DNA from: Wenzhouxiangella sediminis
GTDB taxonomy: Bacteria > Pseudomonadota > Gammaproteobacteria > Xanthomonadales > Wenzhouxiangellaceae
NCBI RefSeq assembly: GCF_003410055.1
Contig: NZ_QUZK01000041.1
Location: 41,001-105,000, forward strand
DNA: 64,000 bases
Direction: 5' to 3'
Below, piece by piece: positions 57,047 through 64,000 of the stretch; the stretch's first letter is position 1; the number at the start of each line of letters is the position of its first letter. Under the pieces are notes generated by a model. It saw only the letters and a program-made list of their open reading frames with translations, ran no database searches and was not told the origin of the DNA. The position numbers were made by a program, and so were the translations under genes.

Positions 57047-58117
57047 ATGCCCCAGCGACTACTAGAGCACCTGGCTCGGTTGATCGAGTGTGACAGCCAG
57101 AATCCGCCGCGGGCGATTACGCCCGAGGCGGGCATGTTCGTGCATGCGCGCGGCGTGCTGGAAGCTGCCGGTTTTACCGTCGAGATGAGCGACTACGGCG
57201 ACGGCCACGTCAACCTGTATGCCGTGCGCGGCGAGCCGGCGGTGCTGTTCAACTGCCATCTCGACACCGTGCCGGTCGGCGAGGGCTGGACGAAGCCGCC
57301 GCTCGAGCTGACAGTCGAAGGCGACCGGGCCTACGGCCGCGGCGTGTGCGACATCAAGGGCGCGGCGGCCGCGCTTCTGGCGGTGGCCGAGTCCAGCGAG
57401 TCACCGATGGCGGTCCTCTTCTCTTCGGACGAGGAAGGCGCCGGCGGCTGTTGCGTGCGCAACTTCCTGGAAGACCCGGACCATTGCCGCTTCGAACAGG
57501 TCGTGGTCTGCGAGCCGACCGGGTGCCGGGCCGTGCTGGCTCACCGCGGCTACCTCTCCGTAAAAGGGCGCTTCGACGGCATCGCGGGGCATTCCTCGGA
57601 AGGCCGGGCGCTGGCTGACAGCGCCATCCACCGCATGGCGCGCTGGATCGACGCCGCGCTGGACTATTGCGAGGGCGAAAAGACCGCCGGCCGGCCAACC
57701 TGTTTCAACGTCGGCCTGGCTTCGGGCGGCACCAAGTCGAATGTCATCGCCGGCGAGGCGCGCGTGCACTACTCGGCGCGGCTCGGCCCCGGGCAGTCCA
57801 ACGAGCAGTTGCTGGCCCACCTGTCGTCGCTGGGCGGCGCCGAGGCCTGCGCCACCTGGCACGTGCCCTTCTCCGGGCCGCCGCTGCCGGCCGCGGGCCA
57901 GGAGGAGGCGCCCGTGCGCGCTTTCTGCGAGCGCCATGATATTGCGCTCGGCGAACCCGTCCATTTCTGGACGGAGGCCTCGCTGTTTTCGGCCGCCGGC
58001 ATGCCGGCCATGGTGCTGGGCCCGGGGGACATCGCCCAGGCGCACACGGCCGACGAATGGGTCACGCTCGGGCAGCTCGAGCGCGCGGCCGCGCTCTACC
58101 GCTCGATCGTGAGGTAG
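57047..58117 (+). CDS. argE: Acetylornithine/acetylcitrulline deacetylase (M20)
   Basis: M20 zinc peptidase-family deacetylase. FNCHLDTVPVGEGWTKPPLE carries the first zinc histidine and aspartate, YGRGVCDIKGAAAALLA the bridging aspartate, and LFSSDEEGAGGCCVRNFLED the catalytic glutamate pair. 356 residues. With an AOTCase present, the physiological substrate is probably N-acetylcitrulline, as for the Xanthomonas enzyme; that follows from context. It starts 17 bp after the nested repeat element. Confidence 0.92.
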   Translation: MPQRLLEHLARLIECDSQNPPRAITPEAGMFVHARGVLEAAGFTVEMSDYGDGHVNLYAVRGEPAVLFNCHLDTVPVGEGWTKPPLELTVEGDRAYGRGVCDIKGAAAALLAVAESSESPMAVLFSSDEEGAGGCCVRNFLEDPDHCRFEQVVVCEPTGCRAVLAHRGYLSVKGRFDGIAGHSSEGRALADSAIHRMARWIDAALDYCEGEKTAGRPTCFNVGLASGGTKSNVIAGEARVHYSARLGPGQSNEQLLAHLSSLGGAEACATWHVPFSGPPLPAAGQEEAPVRAFCERHDIALGEPVHFWTEASLFSAAGMPAMVLGPGDIAQAHTADEWVTLGQLERAAALYRSIVR

Positions 58118-58144
58118 CGTGCGGCCGTGCGGATGCCGCTCCCG

Positions 58145-60397
58145 TCAGGGTGCGGCTTCGAAGCGGTCCGAGAAGAGCGCATCCGCTTGTCCCGGTTGGC
58201 AGACCGCCGGCGACTCCGAGGTGAACAGCGCCTGGCTGGCCCACTCCGGGTGATCGACGAAGGGATTGCGGTTGCCCTGGTAGGACTGGATGACGTCGTT
58301 GCGGACGAGCTCTTCGGTACTGGGCGGGTCGGCCTGGTGCCAGGCGAGCAGGTCGTCGAGCATTCCCATGTAGTGCGGGCCGGCGCCCGAGCCGGTCTGG
58401 ATGTCGCCGCGGTCGTTGGTCAGTTCCAGGTCGGGCTCGGCCTGGCCGGTAACCGGGTGATTGCCGCCTTCGTAGCGGATGGCCATGTAGAGCACCGCGC
58501 GCGCGATGTCGCCCTTGCGGTGGTCCCAGACCTCGAAGCTGCCCTGGTTGCCGTTGGGCTCGCGTACCCAGTTGGAGTTGCCGGGGTAGACGCCCGAGCC
58601 CCCGCCGACGCCCTGGTTGGCTTCGGTCGTCCGCTCGCCGCAGCTGGCGTCGCAGTAAGCCAGCGGCCGGTTGCCGCGGTCGGAGTTGTAGTTCTGGTCG
58701 GTCAGGTGGAGCATGTGCACGTCGGTGTAGGGCGCGTTGGGCCGGCCCTGTGAATCGGTTCGGTCGGGAAAGCCCAGCGAGTTCGGCCAGGTGTGTTCGC
58801 GGTTGTACCAGGGGCCGGAGCCGCCCTGTCCGGAACGGTCGCTGACCTTGTCGTAGCTGTAGTTGCGGTAGGAGTCGATCACGCGGTTCGGGTCGGCCGG
58901 ATCCTCCTGTGCGATTTCCAGGATGGCCCAGGAGTCGGTTCCACCCCCGCTGTAGGGATAGGCCGTGTGTCCCCGGATGGTCAGGTTCAGCGTGCAGCGC
59001 AGCTGTTCCGGGCTGGACGGGTTCACCTGCGAGTAGTAGCCCTCGTCGCCCGCTTCGATGACCGAGAACGAAAAGCTGGCGTCGGCGGCGAGCGTGTGAC
59101 CGTACTGGTTGACGATGCCGCTGGCCGCCACGTCGATGACGCAGTCGGCGCCGTTCGGCAGGGAGTCGACGGGGTCGAGCGTCCACTGCGCGTCGCCGCC
59201 GCCCAGGCTGGCCGGCACCGCTGCCGCATCGCAGGTCAGAATGATGGCGCCGCCGGCCACGGTGACCGGCTGGCTGAAGCCCAGCTCGACCGTGGCGGTG
59301 ACGGCAACATTCTGGCTGCCGTCGGCCGGCTGCACGGTGTCGATGGCCGGCGGCGGCAGCGTACTCGGATCGAGCGTCGTGAACTGGACCGTCACGTCCG
59401 CCGGCAGGTTGTCCGGGTCGCCATCGAGGTCGGTCACGGCGCCGGCCAGGACGGTCAGTTCGCAGGCCTGGTCGGCCGGCAGCGCCGAGTCGGGCGTGAT
59501 GGTGTAGCTGGCCGGGCCGCCGCCGGAACTCGCCGGCACCGTCATGCCGTCGCAGCTCAGCTGGTACCAGCCCGCGGCCACCGACACCGGTTCGCTGAAT
59601 GTCACCTCCAGGCTCGCGCCGAGGTCGACATCGGTGGCGCCGTCGGCCGGATCGGTCGTGCTCAGCTCCGGTGCGACGTCGACGGGCGGTTCGCCGCCGA
59701 TGGCAATGGTCAGCTCATCGATGCCCAGCGCGTCGTCCGCTCCGGAAGCGTTCTCGTCGACCCAGCGAACCCACAGGGAATCCGCCGGCGCCAGCGCCAG
59801 GCCGGAGACGGTGGCGGCGATGGCCAGGCGATTGGCCGCGGCGTTGCCGTCCAGGCCGCCCACCGTGCCGGAGGAGACCGGCGCGGCGAAGTCCATCGAG
59901 TCGATATCGACCCAGGTGGCGCTGCCGTCGAGCAGCGAGTTCGCATCGAGGCTGTACTGAAAATCGAGCCGGTCCGTGCGACCGTCGCTGCCCAGCCGCC
60001 ACTGCTCTCCGGTGTAGGCAATGTCGATTTCGTCGACGAGCTGGCCGGAATCGTTGACCAGCCGGGCGCCGAAGGTCGGAACGAGAGAGCCGGACTGGAC
60101 GGCGCCCAGCGCGCGCTCGCCGCTGCCCGTCGCGCCCAGGCTGTAGGTGTCGCCGGGCAGGCTGCTGCCGCTTGCGTCGCCAGCACGGTAGGTGGAGTCG
60201 GCGTTGCTGTCGGTCTCGTGGAAATACCAGCCGGCCGGCAGGGTCGCCGACTGGCCGGATTGCGCCAGGGTGTCGAAGTTCTGCTGCGCGCCCGCAGCCG
60301 AGAGGGAAACGGTGCCCGATCCGACTTGCTGGGCCAGGGCCGGTGCGGCCAGCGACAGGAGGATTGCCGCCAGGCAACCGGTCTTGCGTGAAAACAT
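58145..60397 (-). CDS. Secreted endonuclease I-family nuclease with Ig-like domains and FSDRFE tail
   Basis: A 750-residue exported protein: signal peptide ending APALAQ, an N-terminal beta-rich module (about 20-230), two Big_5-like Ig domains (STTDPADGATDVDLGASLEV and DTVQPADGSQNVAVTATVEL), then an Endonuclease_1 domain with WYNREHTWPNSLGFPDRTDS, HMLHLTDQNYNSDRGNRPLA, WDHRKGDIARAVLYMAIRYE and YQGNRNPFVDHPEWA. The C-terminus is DALFSDRFEAAP. It probably degrades extracellular DNA or RNA. It lies opposite to, and interrupts, the arginine cluster. Confidence 0.88.
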   Translation of the reverse strand: MFSRKTGCLAAILLSLAAPALAQQVGSGTVSLSAAGAQQNFDTLAQSGQSATLPAGWYFHETDSNADSTYRAGDASGSSLPGDTYSLGATGSGERALGAVQSGSLVPTFGARLVNDSGQLVDEIDIAYTGEQWRLGSDGRTDRLDFQYSLDANSLLDGSATWVDIDSMDFAAPVSSGTVGGLDGNAAANRLAIAATVSGLALAPADSLWVRWVDENASGADDALGIDELTIAIGGEPPVDVAPELSTTDPADGATDVDLGASLEVTFSEPVSVAAGWYQLSCDGMTVPASSGGGPASYTITPDSALPADQACELTVLAGAVTDLDGDPDNLPADVTVQFTTLDPSTLPPPAIDTVQPADGSQNVAVTATVELGFSQPVTVAGGAIILTCDAAAVPASLGGGDAQWTLDPVDSLPNGADCVIDVAASGIVNQYGHTLAADASFSFSVIEAGDEGYYSQVNPSSPEQLRCTLNLTIRGHTAYPYSGGGTDSWAILEIAQEDPADPNRVIDSYRNYSYDKVSDRSGQGGSGPWYNREHTWPNSLGFPDRTDSQGRPNAPYTDVHMLHLTDQNYNSDRGNRPLAYCDASCGERTTEANQGVGGGSGVYPGNSNWVREPNGNQGSFEVWDHRKGDIARAVLYMAIRYEGGNHPVTGQAEPDLELTNDRGDIQTGSGAGPHYMGMLDDLLAWHQADPPSTEELVRNDVIQSYQGNRNPFVDHPEWASQALFTSESPAVCQPGQADALFSDRFEAAP

Positions 60398-60536
60398 CGG
60401 GCGTTCCTTTGTTCTTTTTGGTGGGGTCGAAGGGCGAGCGAAGGCCGGTAGTCTATCGGCCCCCTCTGCCGATGGCCAGCGAGCGGACGCTGCCGGCAGT
60501 GTTGCGTGGGGTCAAGGGTTGTGGCACATTTCAGGC

Positions 60537-60650
60537 ATGAACCACGCTACTGCAGCAATTGCATCGTCGACGAACGCCGCCCGCCCGGCGCTTCGCCCGT
60601 GCCCGCGACGCCCGCGCCGTTCGCCGACGAATGGCTGGGATGCGCGTTAG
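60537..60650 (+). CDS. Putative arginine-rich leader peptide of argAB
   Basis: An ORF of 37 codons with seven arginine codons, six of them clustered (residues 16-28, with the block RPCPRRPRRS) shortly before the stop. It precedes a terminator and the argAB gene, as expected for a ribosome-mediated attenuator. The ribosome-binding site is weak (AGG two bases before ATG; AAGGG about 18 bases upstream), and Arg/Pro-rich ORFs arise by chance in GC-rich DNA, so it is a hypothesis. Confidence 0.4.
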   Translation: MNHATAAIASSTNAARPALRPCPRRPRRSPTNGWDAR

Positions 60651-60682
60651 TGTGAAGTAGCAGGATCAAACCGAACGCGACC

Positions 60683-60710
60683 AAACCCAGCCCCGCCGGC
60701 TGGGTTTTTT
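60683..60710 (+). terminator. Terminator hairpin in the argAB leader (candidate attenuator)
   Basis: A perfect ten-base stem AAACCCAGCC / GGCTGGGTTT around CCGCC runs into further T residues. The upstream segment GGCTGGG (60633-60639) is identical to the distal arm and could instead pair with CCCAGCC (60686-60692), giving a mutually exclusive antiterminator. It stands 34 bp before the argAB start. Confidence 0.75.
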
Positions 60711-60743
60711 CGTTTTCGGCGCCTGGAAAACAGAGCACCCGAT

Positions 60744-62069
60744 ATGGAAACCGACATGCCCGAGGTAAGAAGAACCGTCATCGAACTGCTTGGCCAGCTC
60801 GGCTCGAGCCGGGAGGCGCGCCAGTATCTCAAGCAGTTCTCGCGCATCGAGGAGTCGCGCTTCGCCGTGGTCAAGGTCGGCGGGGCGGTGATGCGCGACC
60901 ACCTCGACGAGATGGCCGCCGCGCTGGCCTTTCTGCATCGTCTGGGGTTGACCCCCATCGTGCTGCACGGCGCGGGCCCCCAGCTCGACGAGGCGATGGA
61001 AGCCGCCGGCGTGCCGATCGAGAAGCGCGACGGGCTGCGCGTGACCACCGAGGATGTCATGGCCGTGGCCCGGCCGGTGATCTATCGCGCCAATGCCGCG
61101 CTGGTGGATGCCCTGGAAGCTCGCGGCGTGCGAGCCCGCGGCATCCTGCACGGGGTGTTCGAGGCACAGCTGGCCGATCGCGAACGGCTCGGCCTGGTCG
61201 GCGAGATCCAGCGCGTGGAGCTCGAGCCGGTGCAAACCGCCATCGCCTCGGGCTCGCTGCCGGTGGTGGCCTGCCTGGGCGAATCGCCGGCCGGACAGGT
61301 GATGAACATCAACGCCGACATCGCCGCGCGCGAGCTGGTCTGGGCGGTGGAGCCGCACAAGGTGATCTTCCTGACCGGAACCGGGGGGCTGCTCGACTAC
61401 AGCGGCCGGGTGATCTCGGCGATCAGCCTGCGCACCGACTACGATCACCTGCTGGCCCAGGACTGGGTGCACTCGGGCATGCGCCTGAAGCTCCAGCAGA
61501 TCAAGGAGATGCTCGATCGCCTTCCGCCGGAGACCTCGGTGTCGATTACCTCGGCGGAGAACCTCACCCGCGAGCTGTTCACCCATACCGGGGCGGGCAC
61601 GCTCATCCGGCGCGGCGAGGCCATCGACTGGTACGAGGCCGTCTCGCCCGAGCATCGCGAGCAACTGCAGATCCTGCTCGAGGACAGCTTTGGGCGAAAC
61701 CTGCGTCCCGACTGGCTCGAGCAGCGCGAACTGGTCGGGCTGCTTTGGGCCGAAAGTGGTCGGGCGGCCGCGCTCATCACCGTCGGGGTCGACGGCGTGC
61801 CCTATCTCGACAAGTTCGTCGTCACGCCCGAGGCCCAGGGCGAAGGTCTTGGCGCCGCGCTCTGGCAGGCGCTGCGGCAGCGATTCCCGACCCTGTACTG
61901 GCGGGCGCGGGCCGGCAACCCCATCGCAGGATGGTACTTTCAGCAAGCGCACACCACGCATCGTCAGGGCGAATGGATCGTCTACAGCATCGGCGTCGAG
62001 GACTTCGAGTTGCTTGGTCGTCTCACCGGCGATGCCCGGCATCGCGACTCGGGCTGGGTGCAGGCATGA
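60744..62069 (+). CDS. argAB: Bifunctional N-acetylglutamate synthase/kinase (ArgA-ArgB fusion)
   Basis: A 441-residue fusion. The N-terminal amino-acid-kinase domain (residues about 1-290) has FAVVKVGGAVMRDHL, IVLHGAGPQLDEAMEAAGVP, NINADIAARELVWAV and FLTGTGGLLD; the C-terminal GNAT domain (about 300-441) has FVVTPEAQGEGLGAALWQAL for acetyl-CoA binding. Such vertebrate-like NAGS-K enzymes occur in Xanthomonas and Maricaulis and both make and phosphorylate N-acetylglutamate, with arginine feedback. ATG 60744 or 60756 could be the start. It is preceded by the putative attenuator. Confidence 0.92.
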   Translation: METDMPEVRRTVIELLGQLGSSREARQYLKQFSRIEESRFAVVKVGGAVMRDHLDEMAAALAFLHRLGLTPIVLHGAGPQLDEAMEAAGVPIEKRDGLRVTTEDVMAVARPVIYRANAALVDALEARGVRARGILHGVFEAQLADRERLGLVGEIQRVELEPVQTAIASGSLPVVACLGESPAGQVMNINADIAARELVWAVEPHKVIFLTGTGGLLDYSGRVISAISLRTDYDHLLAQDWVHSGMRLKLQQIKEMLDRLPPETSVSITSAENLTRELFTHTGAGTLIRRGEAIDWYEAVSPEHREQLQILLEDSFGRNLRPDWLEQRELVGLLWAESGRAAALITVGVDGVPYLDKFVVTPEAQGEGLGAALWQALRQRFPTLYWRARAGNPIAGWYFQQAHTTHRQGEWIVYSIGVEDFELLGRLTGDARHRDSGWVQA

Positions 62070-62118
62070 ACCCCGATAGCGGCCGGCACGCGGCAAGTCT
62101 TGCGCTTCTTTATGCAAA

Positions 62119-62136
62119 TTGATAAAAATGCATCAA
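62119..62136. promoter_or_regulatory. Candidate operator upstream of the SatD-like gene
   Basis: TTGAT (62119-62123) and ATCAA (62132-62136) form a perfect inverted repeat with an eight-base AT-rich spacer, 23 bp before the ATG of the SatD-like gene, inside the 90-bp gap after argAB. It could bind the HTH-containing SatD-like protein itself or mark an internal promoter. Inferred from symmetry only. Confidence 0.35.
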
Positions 62137-62159
62137 GGGAAGCAAATATCGGAGGCGGG

Positions 62160-62846
62160 ATGGCCGACCATGTGGCGCTGATCGCGGATGTTGCCGACTC
62201 GCGCCGGATCGATGATTTTCCCCGCCGGCGCGACCGGCTGCTGACCGAGCTGTCCGCGCGGCACCGGGGCAAGGGTTGGACCGATTTCGACTACGCCGTG
62301 ACGGCATGGGACGAGTTCCAGGGGTTGGTCGACGACCCGGCCGTGCTGCCCGGGGTGATCTGGGATTTGTGGCGCGCTTTCCGGCCCTGGTCGCTGCGAC
62401 TGGCGGCGGGAATCGGCGGGGTCGAGCGGGTGGCCGACGCAGAGGCCAACCTGCCGCTCAACCAGGCCGTGACCGGGCCGGCCTTCTATCGGGCCCGCGA
62501 GGCGATGGACCGGCTGGACTCACCGCGCCACGGGATGAGCCGGGTGCGCTTGCGCGTCGGCGCTACGAACGACGCACGCGCGCTGGCCTGCAACGCGGTG
62601 TTGCGCCTGGCCGATTCGCTGGTTCAGGACATCACCGACCGGCAGTGGCAGGTCATCGAGAGTTACGAGCGCAGCGGCAAGCAAACCGAGGTGGCTGCCG
62701 AGTTCGACGTCGCCGAATCGACCATCTCGCGCAGCCTGGCCAGCGCCCGCTACTGGGAGCTGCAGGCCAGCTTCGAGGAGTTGGGCGAGTTGCTGGCCGG
62801 CCCCCTGGGTCGTACTGTGCCCTCGTCTGGACCGGAACCGGATTGA
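62160..62846 (+). CDS. SatD family protein with C-terminal helix-turn-helix
   Basis: A 228-residue protein. The start HVALIADVADSRRIDDFPRR matches the SatD family (usually LIGDVVxSRR), and the C-terminal part RSGKQTEVAAEFDVAESTIS followed by RSLASARYWEL is a clear helix-turn-helix, so it is probably a regulator. GGAGG at 62151-62155 precedes ATG 62160. It overlaps the DUF3307 gene by one base (TGATG). SatD and DUF3307-type membrane proteins occur together elsewhere, for example in streptococcal sat loci; their presence inside an arginine operon is unusual. Confidence 0.8.
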   Translation: MADHVALIADVADSRRIDDFPRRRDRLLTELSARHRGKGWTDFDYAVTAWDEFQGLVDDPAVLPGVIWDLWRAFRPWSLRLAAGIGGVERVADAEANLPLNQAVTGPAFYRAREAMDRLDSPRHGMSRVRLRVGATNDARALACNAVLRLADSLVQDITDRQWQVIESYERSGKQTEVAAEFDVAESTISRSLASARYWELQASFEELGELLAGPLGRTVPSSGPEPD

Positions 62847-63595
62847 TGCAGCTCTTTCTCGCACTCGTGATTGCTCACCTCCTGGGCGACTTCGTCCTGC
62901 AGCGCCGGGCCGTCATCGACGGCAAGCGCGAGGGACGCCCCGCGGCCCTGCTCGAACACGGCGCCTGGCACCTGGCGTCCCTGGTCGCGGCCTGGCTGCT
63001 GTTCGCGCCCTCCGGCATCGGCGTCGGCGCGGTGACGATCGCGTTCGCTGCCATCGTCTTGCTGCACCTGCTGACCGACCTGGTCAAGTATCGCCTGCCG
63101 GGCGAGCGCACACTGGCGGCGTTCGCGGTCGACCAGGCCGTTCACGTCGGCGTGCTGGTGGTGGCGGCCTGGTGGCTGTCCGGCCGGCCCGACTGGACGG
63201 CGGCGGTCGTGGAATGGTGGCGTCCGAACGCCGGCCGGTTCGGTGTACTCCTGGCCAGCTACCTGCTCGTGGTCGTGGCGTTCGGTTGGGCCAATCGCCT
63301 GGCCCTGCAGTCGTTGCTGCCCGAATCGAACGACTCGCAGGCCGGGCTGGCGCGCGCCGGGCTATACATCGGCTGGCTGGAGCGATTCCTGATGTTTTCG
63401 GCGGTGCTGATCGGGGCGTGGTCCATCCTCGGCCTGGTTCTGGCCGCCAAGTCCGTCTTTCGCTTCGACAGCATTCGCAAGCGGCGCGAGCATGCCGAGT
63501 ATTTCGTCATCGGCACCTTGCTGAGCGTCAGCGAGGTCGTCGCCGTCGGCCTGGCCCTCAGGTGGCTCGCGCCCGAACTGACAGGAGGTTCCTGA
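62846..63595 (+). CDS. DUF3307 integral membrane protein
   Basis: A 249-residue membrane protein starting MQLFLALVIAHLLGDFVLQR, the DUF3307 signature, with about seven hydrophobic segments. RREHAEYFVIGTLLSVSEVV near the C-terminus is also typical. The function of the family is unknown. It is coupled to the SatD-like gene (one-base overlap at its start) and its stop overlaps the argC ATG in the same way, so the three are translationally linked. Confidence 0.85.
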   Translation: MQLFLALVIAHLLGDFVLQRRAVIDGKREGRPAALLEHGAWHLASLVAAWLLFAPSGIGVGAVTIAFAAIVLLHLLTDLVKYRLPGERTLAAFAVDQAVHVGVLVVAAWWLSGRPDWTAAVVEWWRPNAGRFGVLLASYLLVVVAFGWANRLALQSLLPESNDSQAGLARAGLYIGWLERFLMFSAVLIGAWSILGLVLAAKSVFRFDSIRKRREHAEYFVIGTLLSVSEVVAVGLALRWLAPELTGGS

Positions 63596-64000
63596 TGCAC
63601 AGACTGGCCCTCATCGGCGGCCGTGGTTACACCGGCTCGGAGTTGCTGCGGCTGATTGCAAGGCACCCGCAGATCGCCCTGGCGCTGGCGACCAGCGAAA
63701 GCCAGGCCGGACAATCGATCGCGGAGTCCGTCCCCGAGTGGCCGGACCCGGACGAGACTTTCGCGGCACTTGCGCCCGAAGATGTCGGCGGCGTCGATGC
63801 CGACATCTGGGTGCTGGCCCTGCCCAACGGCAAGAGTCGACCCTGGGTGGACGCCATCCCTGAGGCGCATCCGGACGCCGTTATGCTGGATCTCGGTGCC
63901 GACTGGCGCTTCGATGCGCACTGGACATACGGCCTGACCGAACTCAATCGAGAGGCCCTGGGCCCGGCGAAGCGCATCGCCAACCCCGGCTGCTACGCCA
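63595..64000 (+). CDS. argC: N-acetyl-gamma-glutamyl-phosphate reductase, N-terminal part (cut by window end)
   Basis: NADPH-dependent third enzyme of arginine synthesis. HRLALIGGRGYTGSELLRLI is the Rossmann motif, VWVLALPNGKS-like IWVLALPNGKSRPWVDAIP and VMLDLGADWRF follow, and the visible part ends at IANPGCYA, which contains the catalytic cysteine. The start overlaps the DUF3307 stop (TGATG). About 135 residues are in the window; the rest lies beyond. Confidence 0.93.
   Translation, partial: MHRLALIGGRGYTGSELLRLIARHPQIALALATSESQAGQSIAESVPEWPDPDETFAALAPEDVGGVDADIWVLALPNGKSRPWVDAIPEAHPDAVMLDLGADWRFDAHWTYGLTELNREALGPAKRIANPGCYA

Larger units (their letters stand above)
60398..60743. other. 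346-bp divergent intergenic region, leader of argAB
   Basis: This gap separates the nuclease gene (minus) from argAB (plus). It holds a short Arg-rich ORF (60537-60650) and a strong plus-strand terminator hairpin (60683-60710). No plus-strand gene lies upstream to be terminated, so the hairpin more likely belongs to the argAB leader. The first 100 bp, near the nuclease start, show no further gene; I identified no convincing promoter. Confidence 0.6.

Noticed and set aside
58793..60391. A 532-codon plus-strand frame
   Set aside because: It is antisense to the secreted endonuclease, whose domains are recognisable; the plus frame has no motif.

Overview
The window looks like chromosomal DNA of a high-GC gammaproteobacterium on the Xanthomonadales/Chromatiales side (a Wenzhouxiangella-like organism is my best guess, not proven). 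The grounds are the acetylated arginine route (N-acetylornithine carbamoyltransferase plus a fused ArgA-ArgB protein, as in Xanthomonas), the rsmG-parA-parB and atp gene orders, and secreted proteins ending in a short FSDRFE tail. I see no rRNA, tRNA, CRISPR array, prophage or classical insertion sequence. Coding density is high and most genes sit in tightly overlapping operons.

Layout. 1-81: 5' end of a gshA-like gene on the minus strand. 132-7995: an oligopeptide ABC transporter (two tandem OppA paralogues, OppB, OppC, OppD, OppF), with a GxxExxY-family gene inside an inverted-repeat element lodged between oppA2 and oppB. 7992-10355: rsmG, parA, parB. 10363-14211: an accessory block (SDR oxidoreductase, XRE regulator plus membrane protein with a candidate TTTACA operator, ECF sigma/anti-sigma-like/PDZ module) separating parB from atpI. 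14366-21450: complete F1Fo ATP synthase operon atpIBEFHAGDC ending in a strong terminator. 21587-26455: two lipoproteins, ttcA, a DUF465 protein and plsB. 26687-35891: a minus-strand housekeeping run (pyrF, hydrolase, uvrD, purD, purH, fis, DUF3426, DUF4124, pyrE). 35980-40314: a three-gene ABC/FtsX/HlyD exporter. 40394-54514: mixed genes, including xth, an AmpG-like permease, a NodB-like secreted protein, a beta-helix exoprotein, anmK, an M23 peptidase, tyrS, DUF924, PLDc_N and a diguanylate cyclase. 54561-64000: arginine genes argF'-argG-argE, an oppositely oriented secreted endonuclease, then argAB, satD-like, DUF3307 and argC (cut by the window end).

The arginine genes would work together as follows. 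ArgAB makes and phosphorylates N-acetylglutamate, ArgC reduces it, ArgF' carbamoylates N-acetylornithine, ArgE deacetylates N-acetylcitrulline and ArgG makes argininosuccinate. Upstream of argAB there is a short Arg-rich ORF followed by a perfect terminator hairpin and a possible competing antiterminator, which I interpret as a candidate arginine attenuator.

The most unusual theme is a set of short-period (7-9 bp, one 16 bp) repeat arrays in intergenic DNA. Several are arranged as inverted pairs that bound 140-470 bp segments. One pair frames the GxxExxY nuclease-fold gene, one frames a gene-less segment, and one frames a second inverted pair of a different sequence class. They look like small mobile or repeat elements and most lie just after stop codons inside operons. 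The coding calls are secure for the well-known families. Start codons of several genes, the regulatory sites and the element interpretation are inferences from reading the sequence alone.
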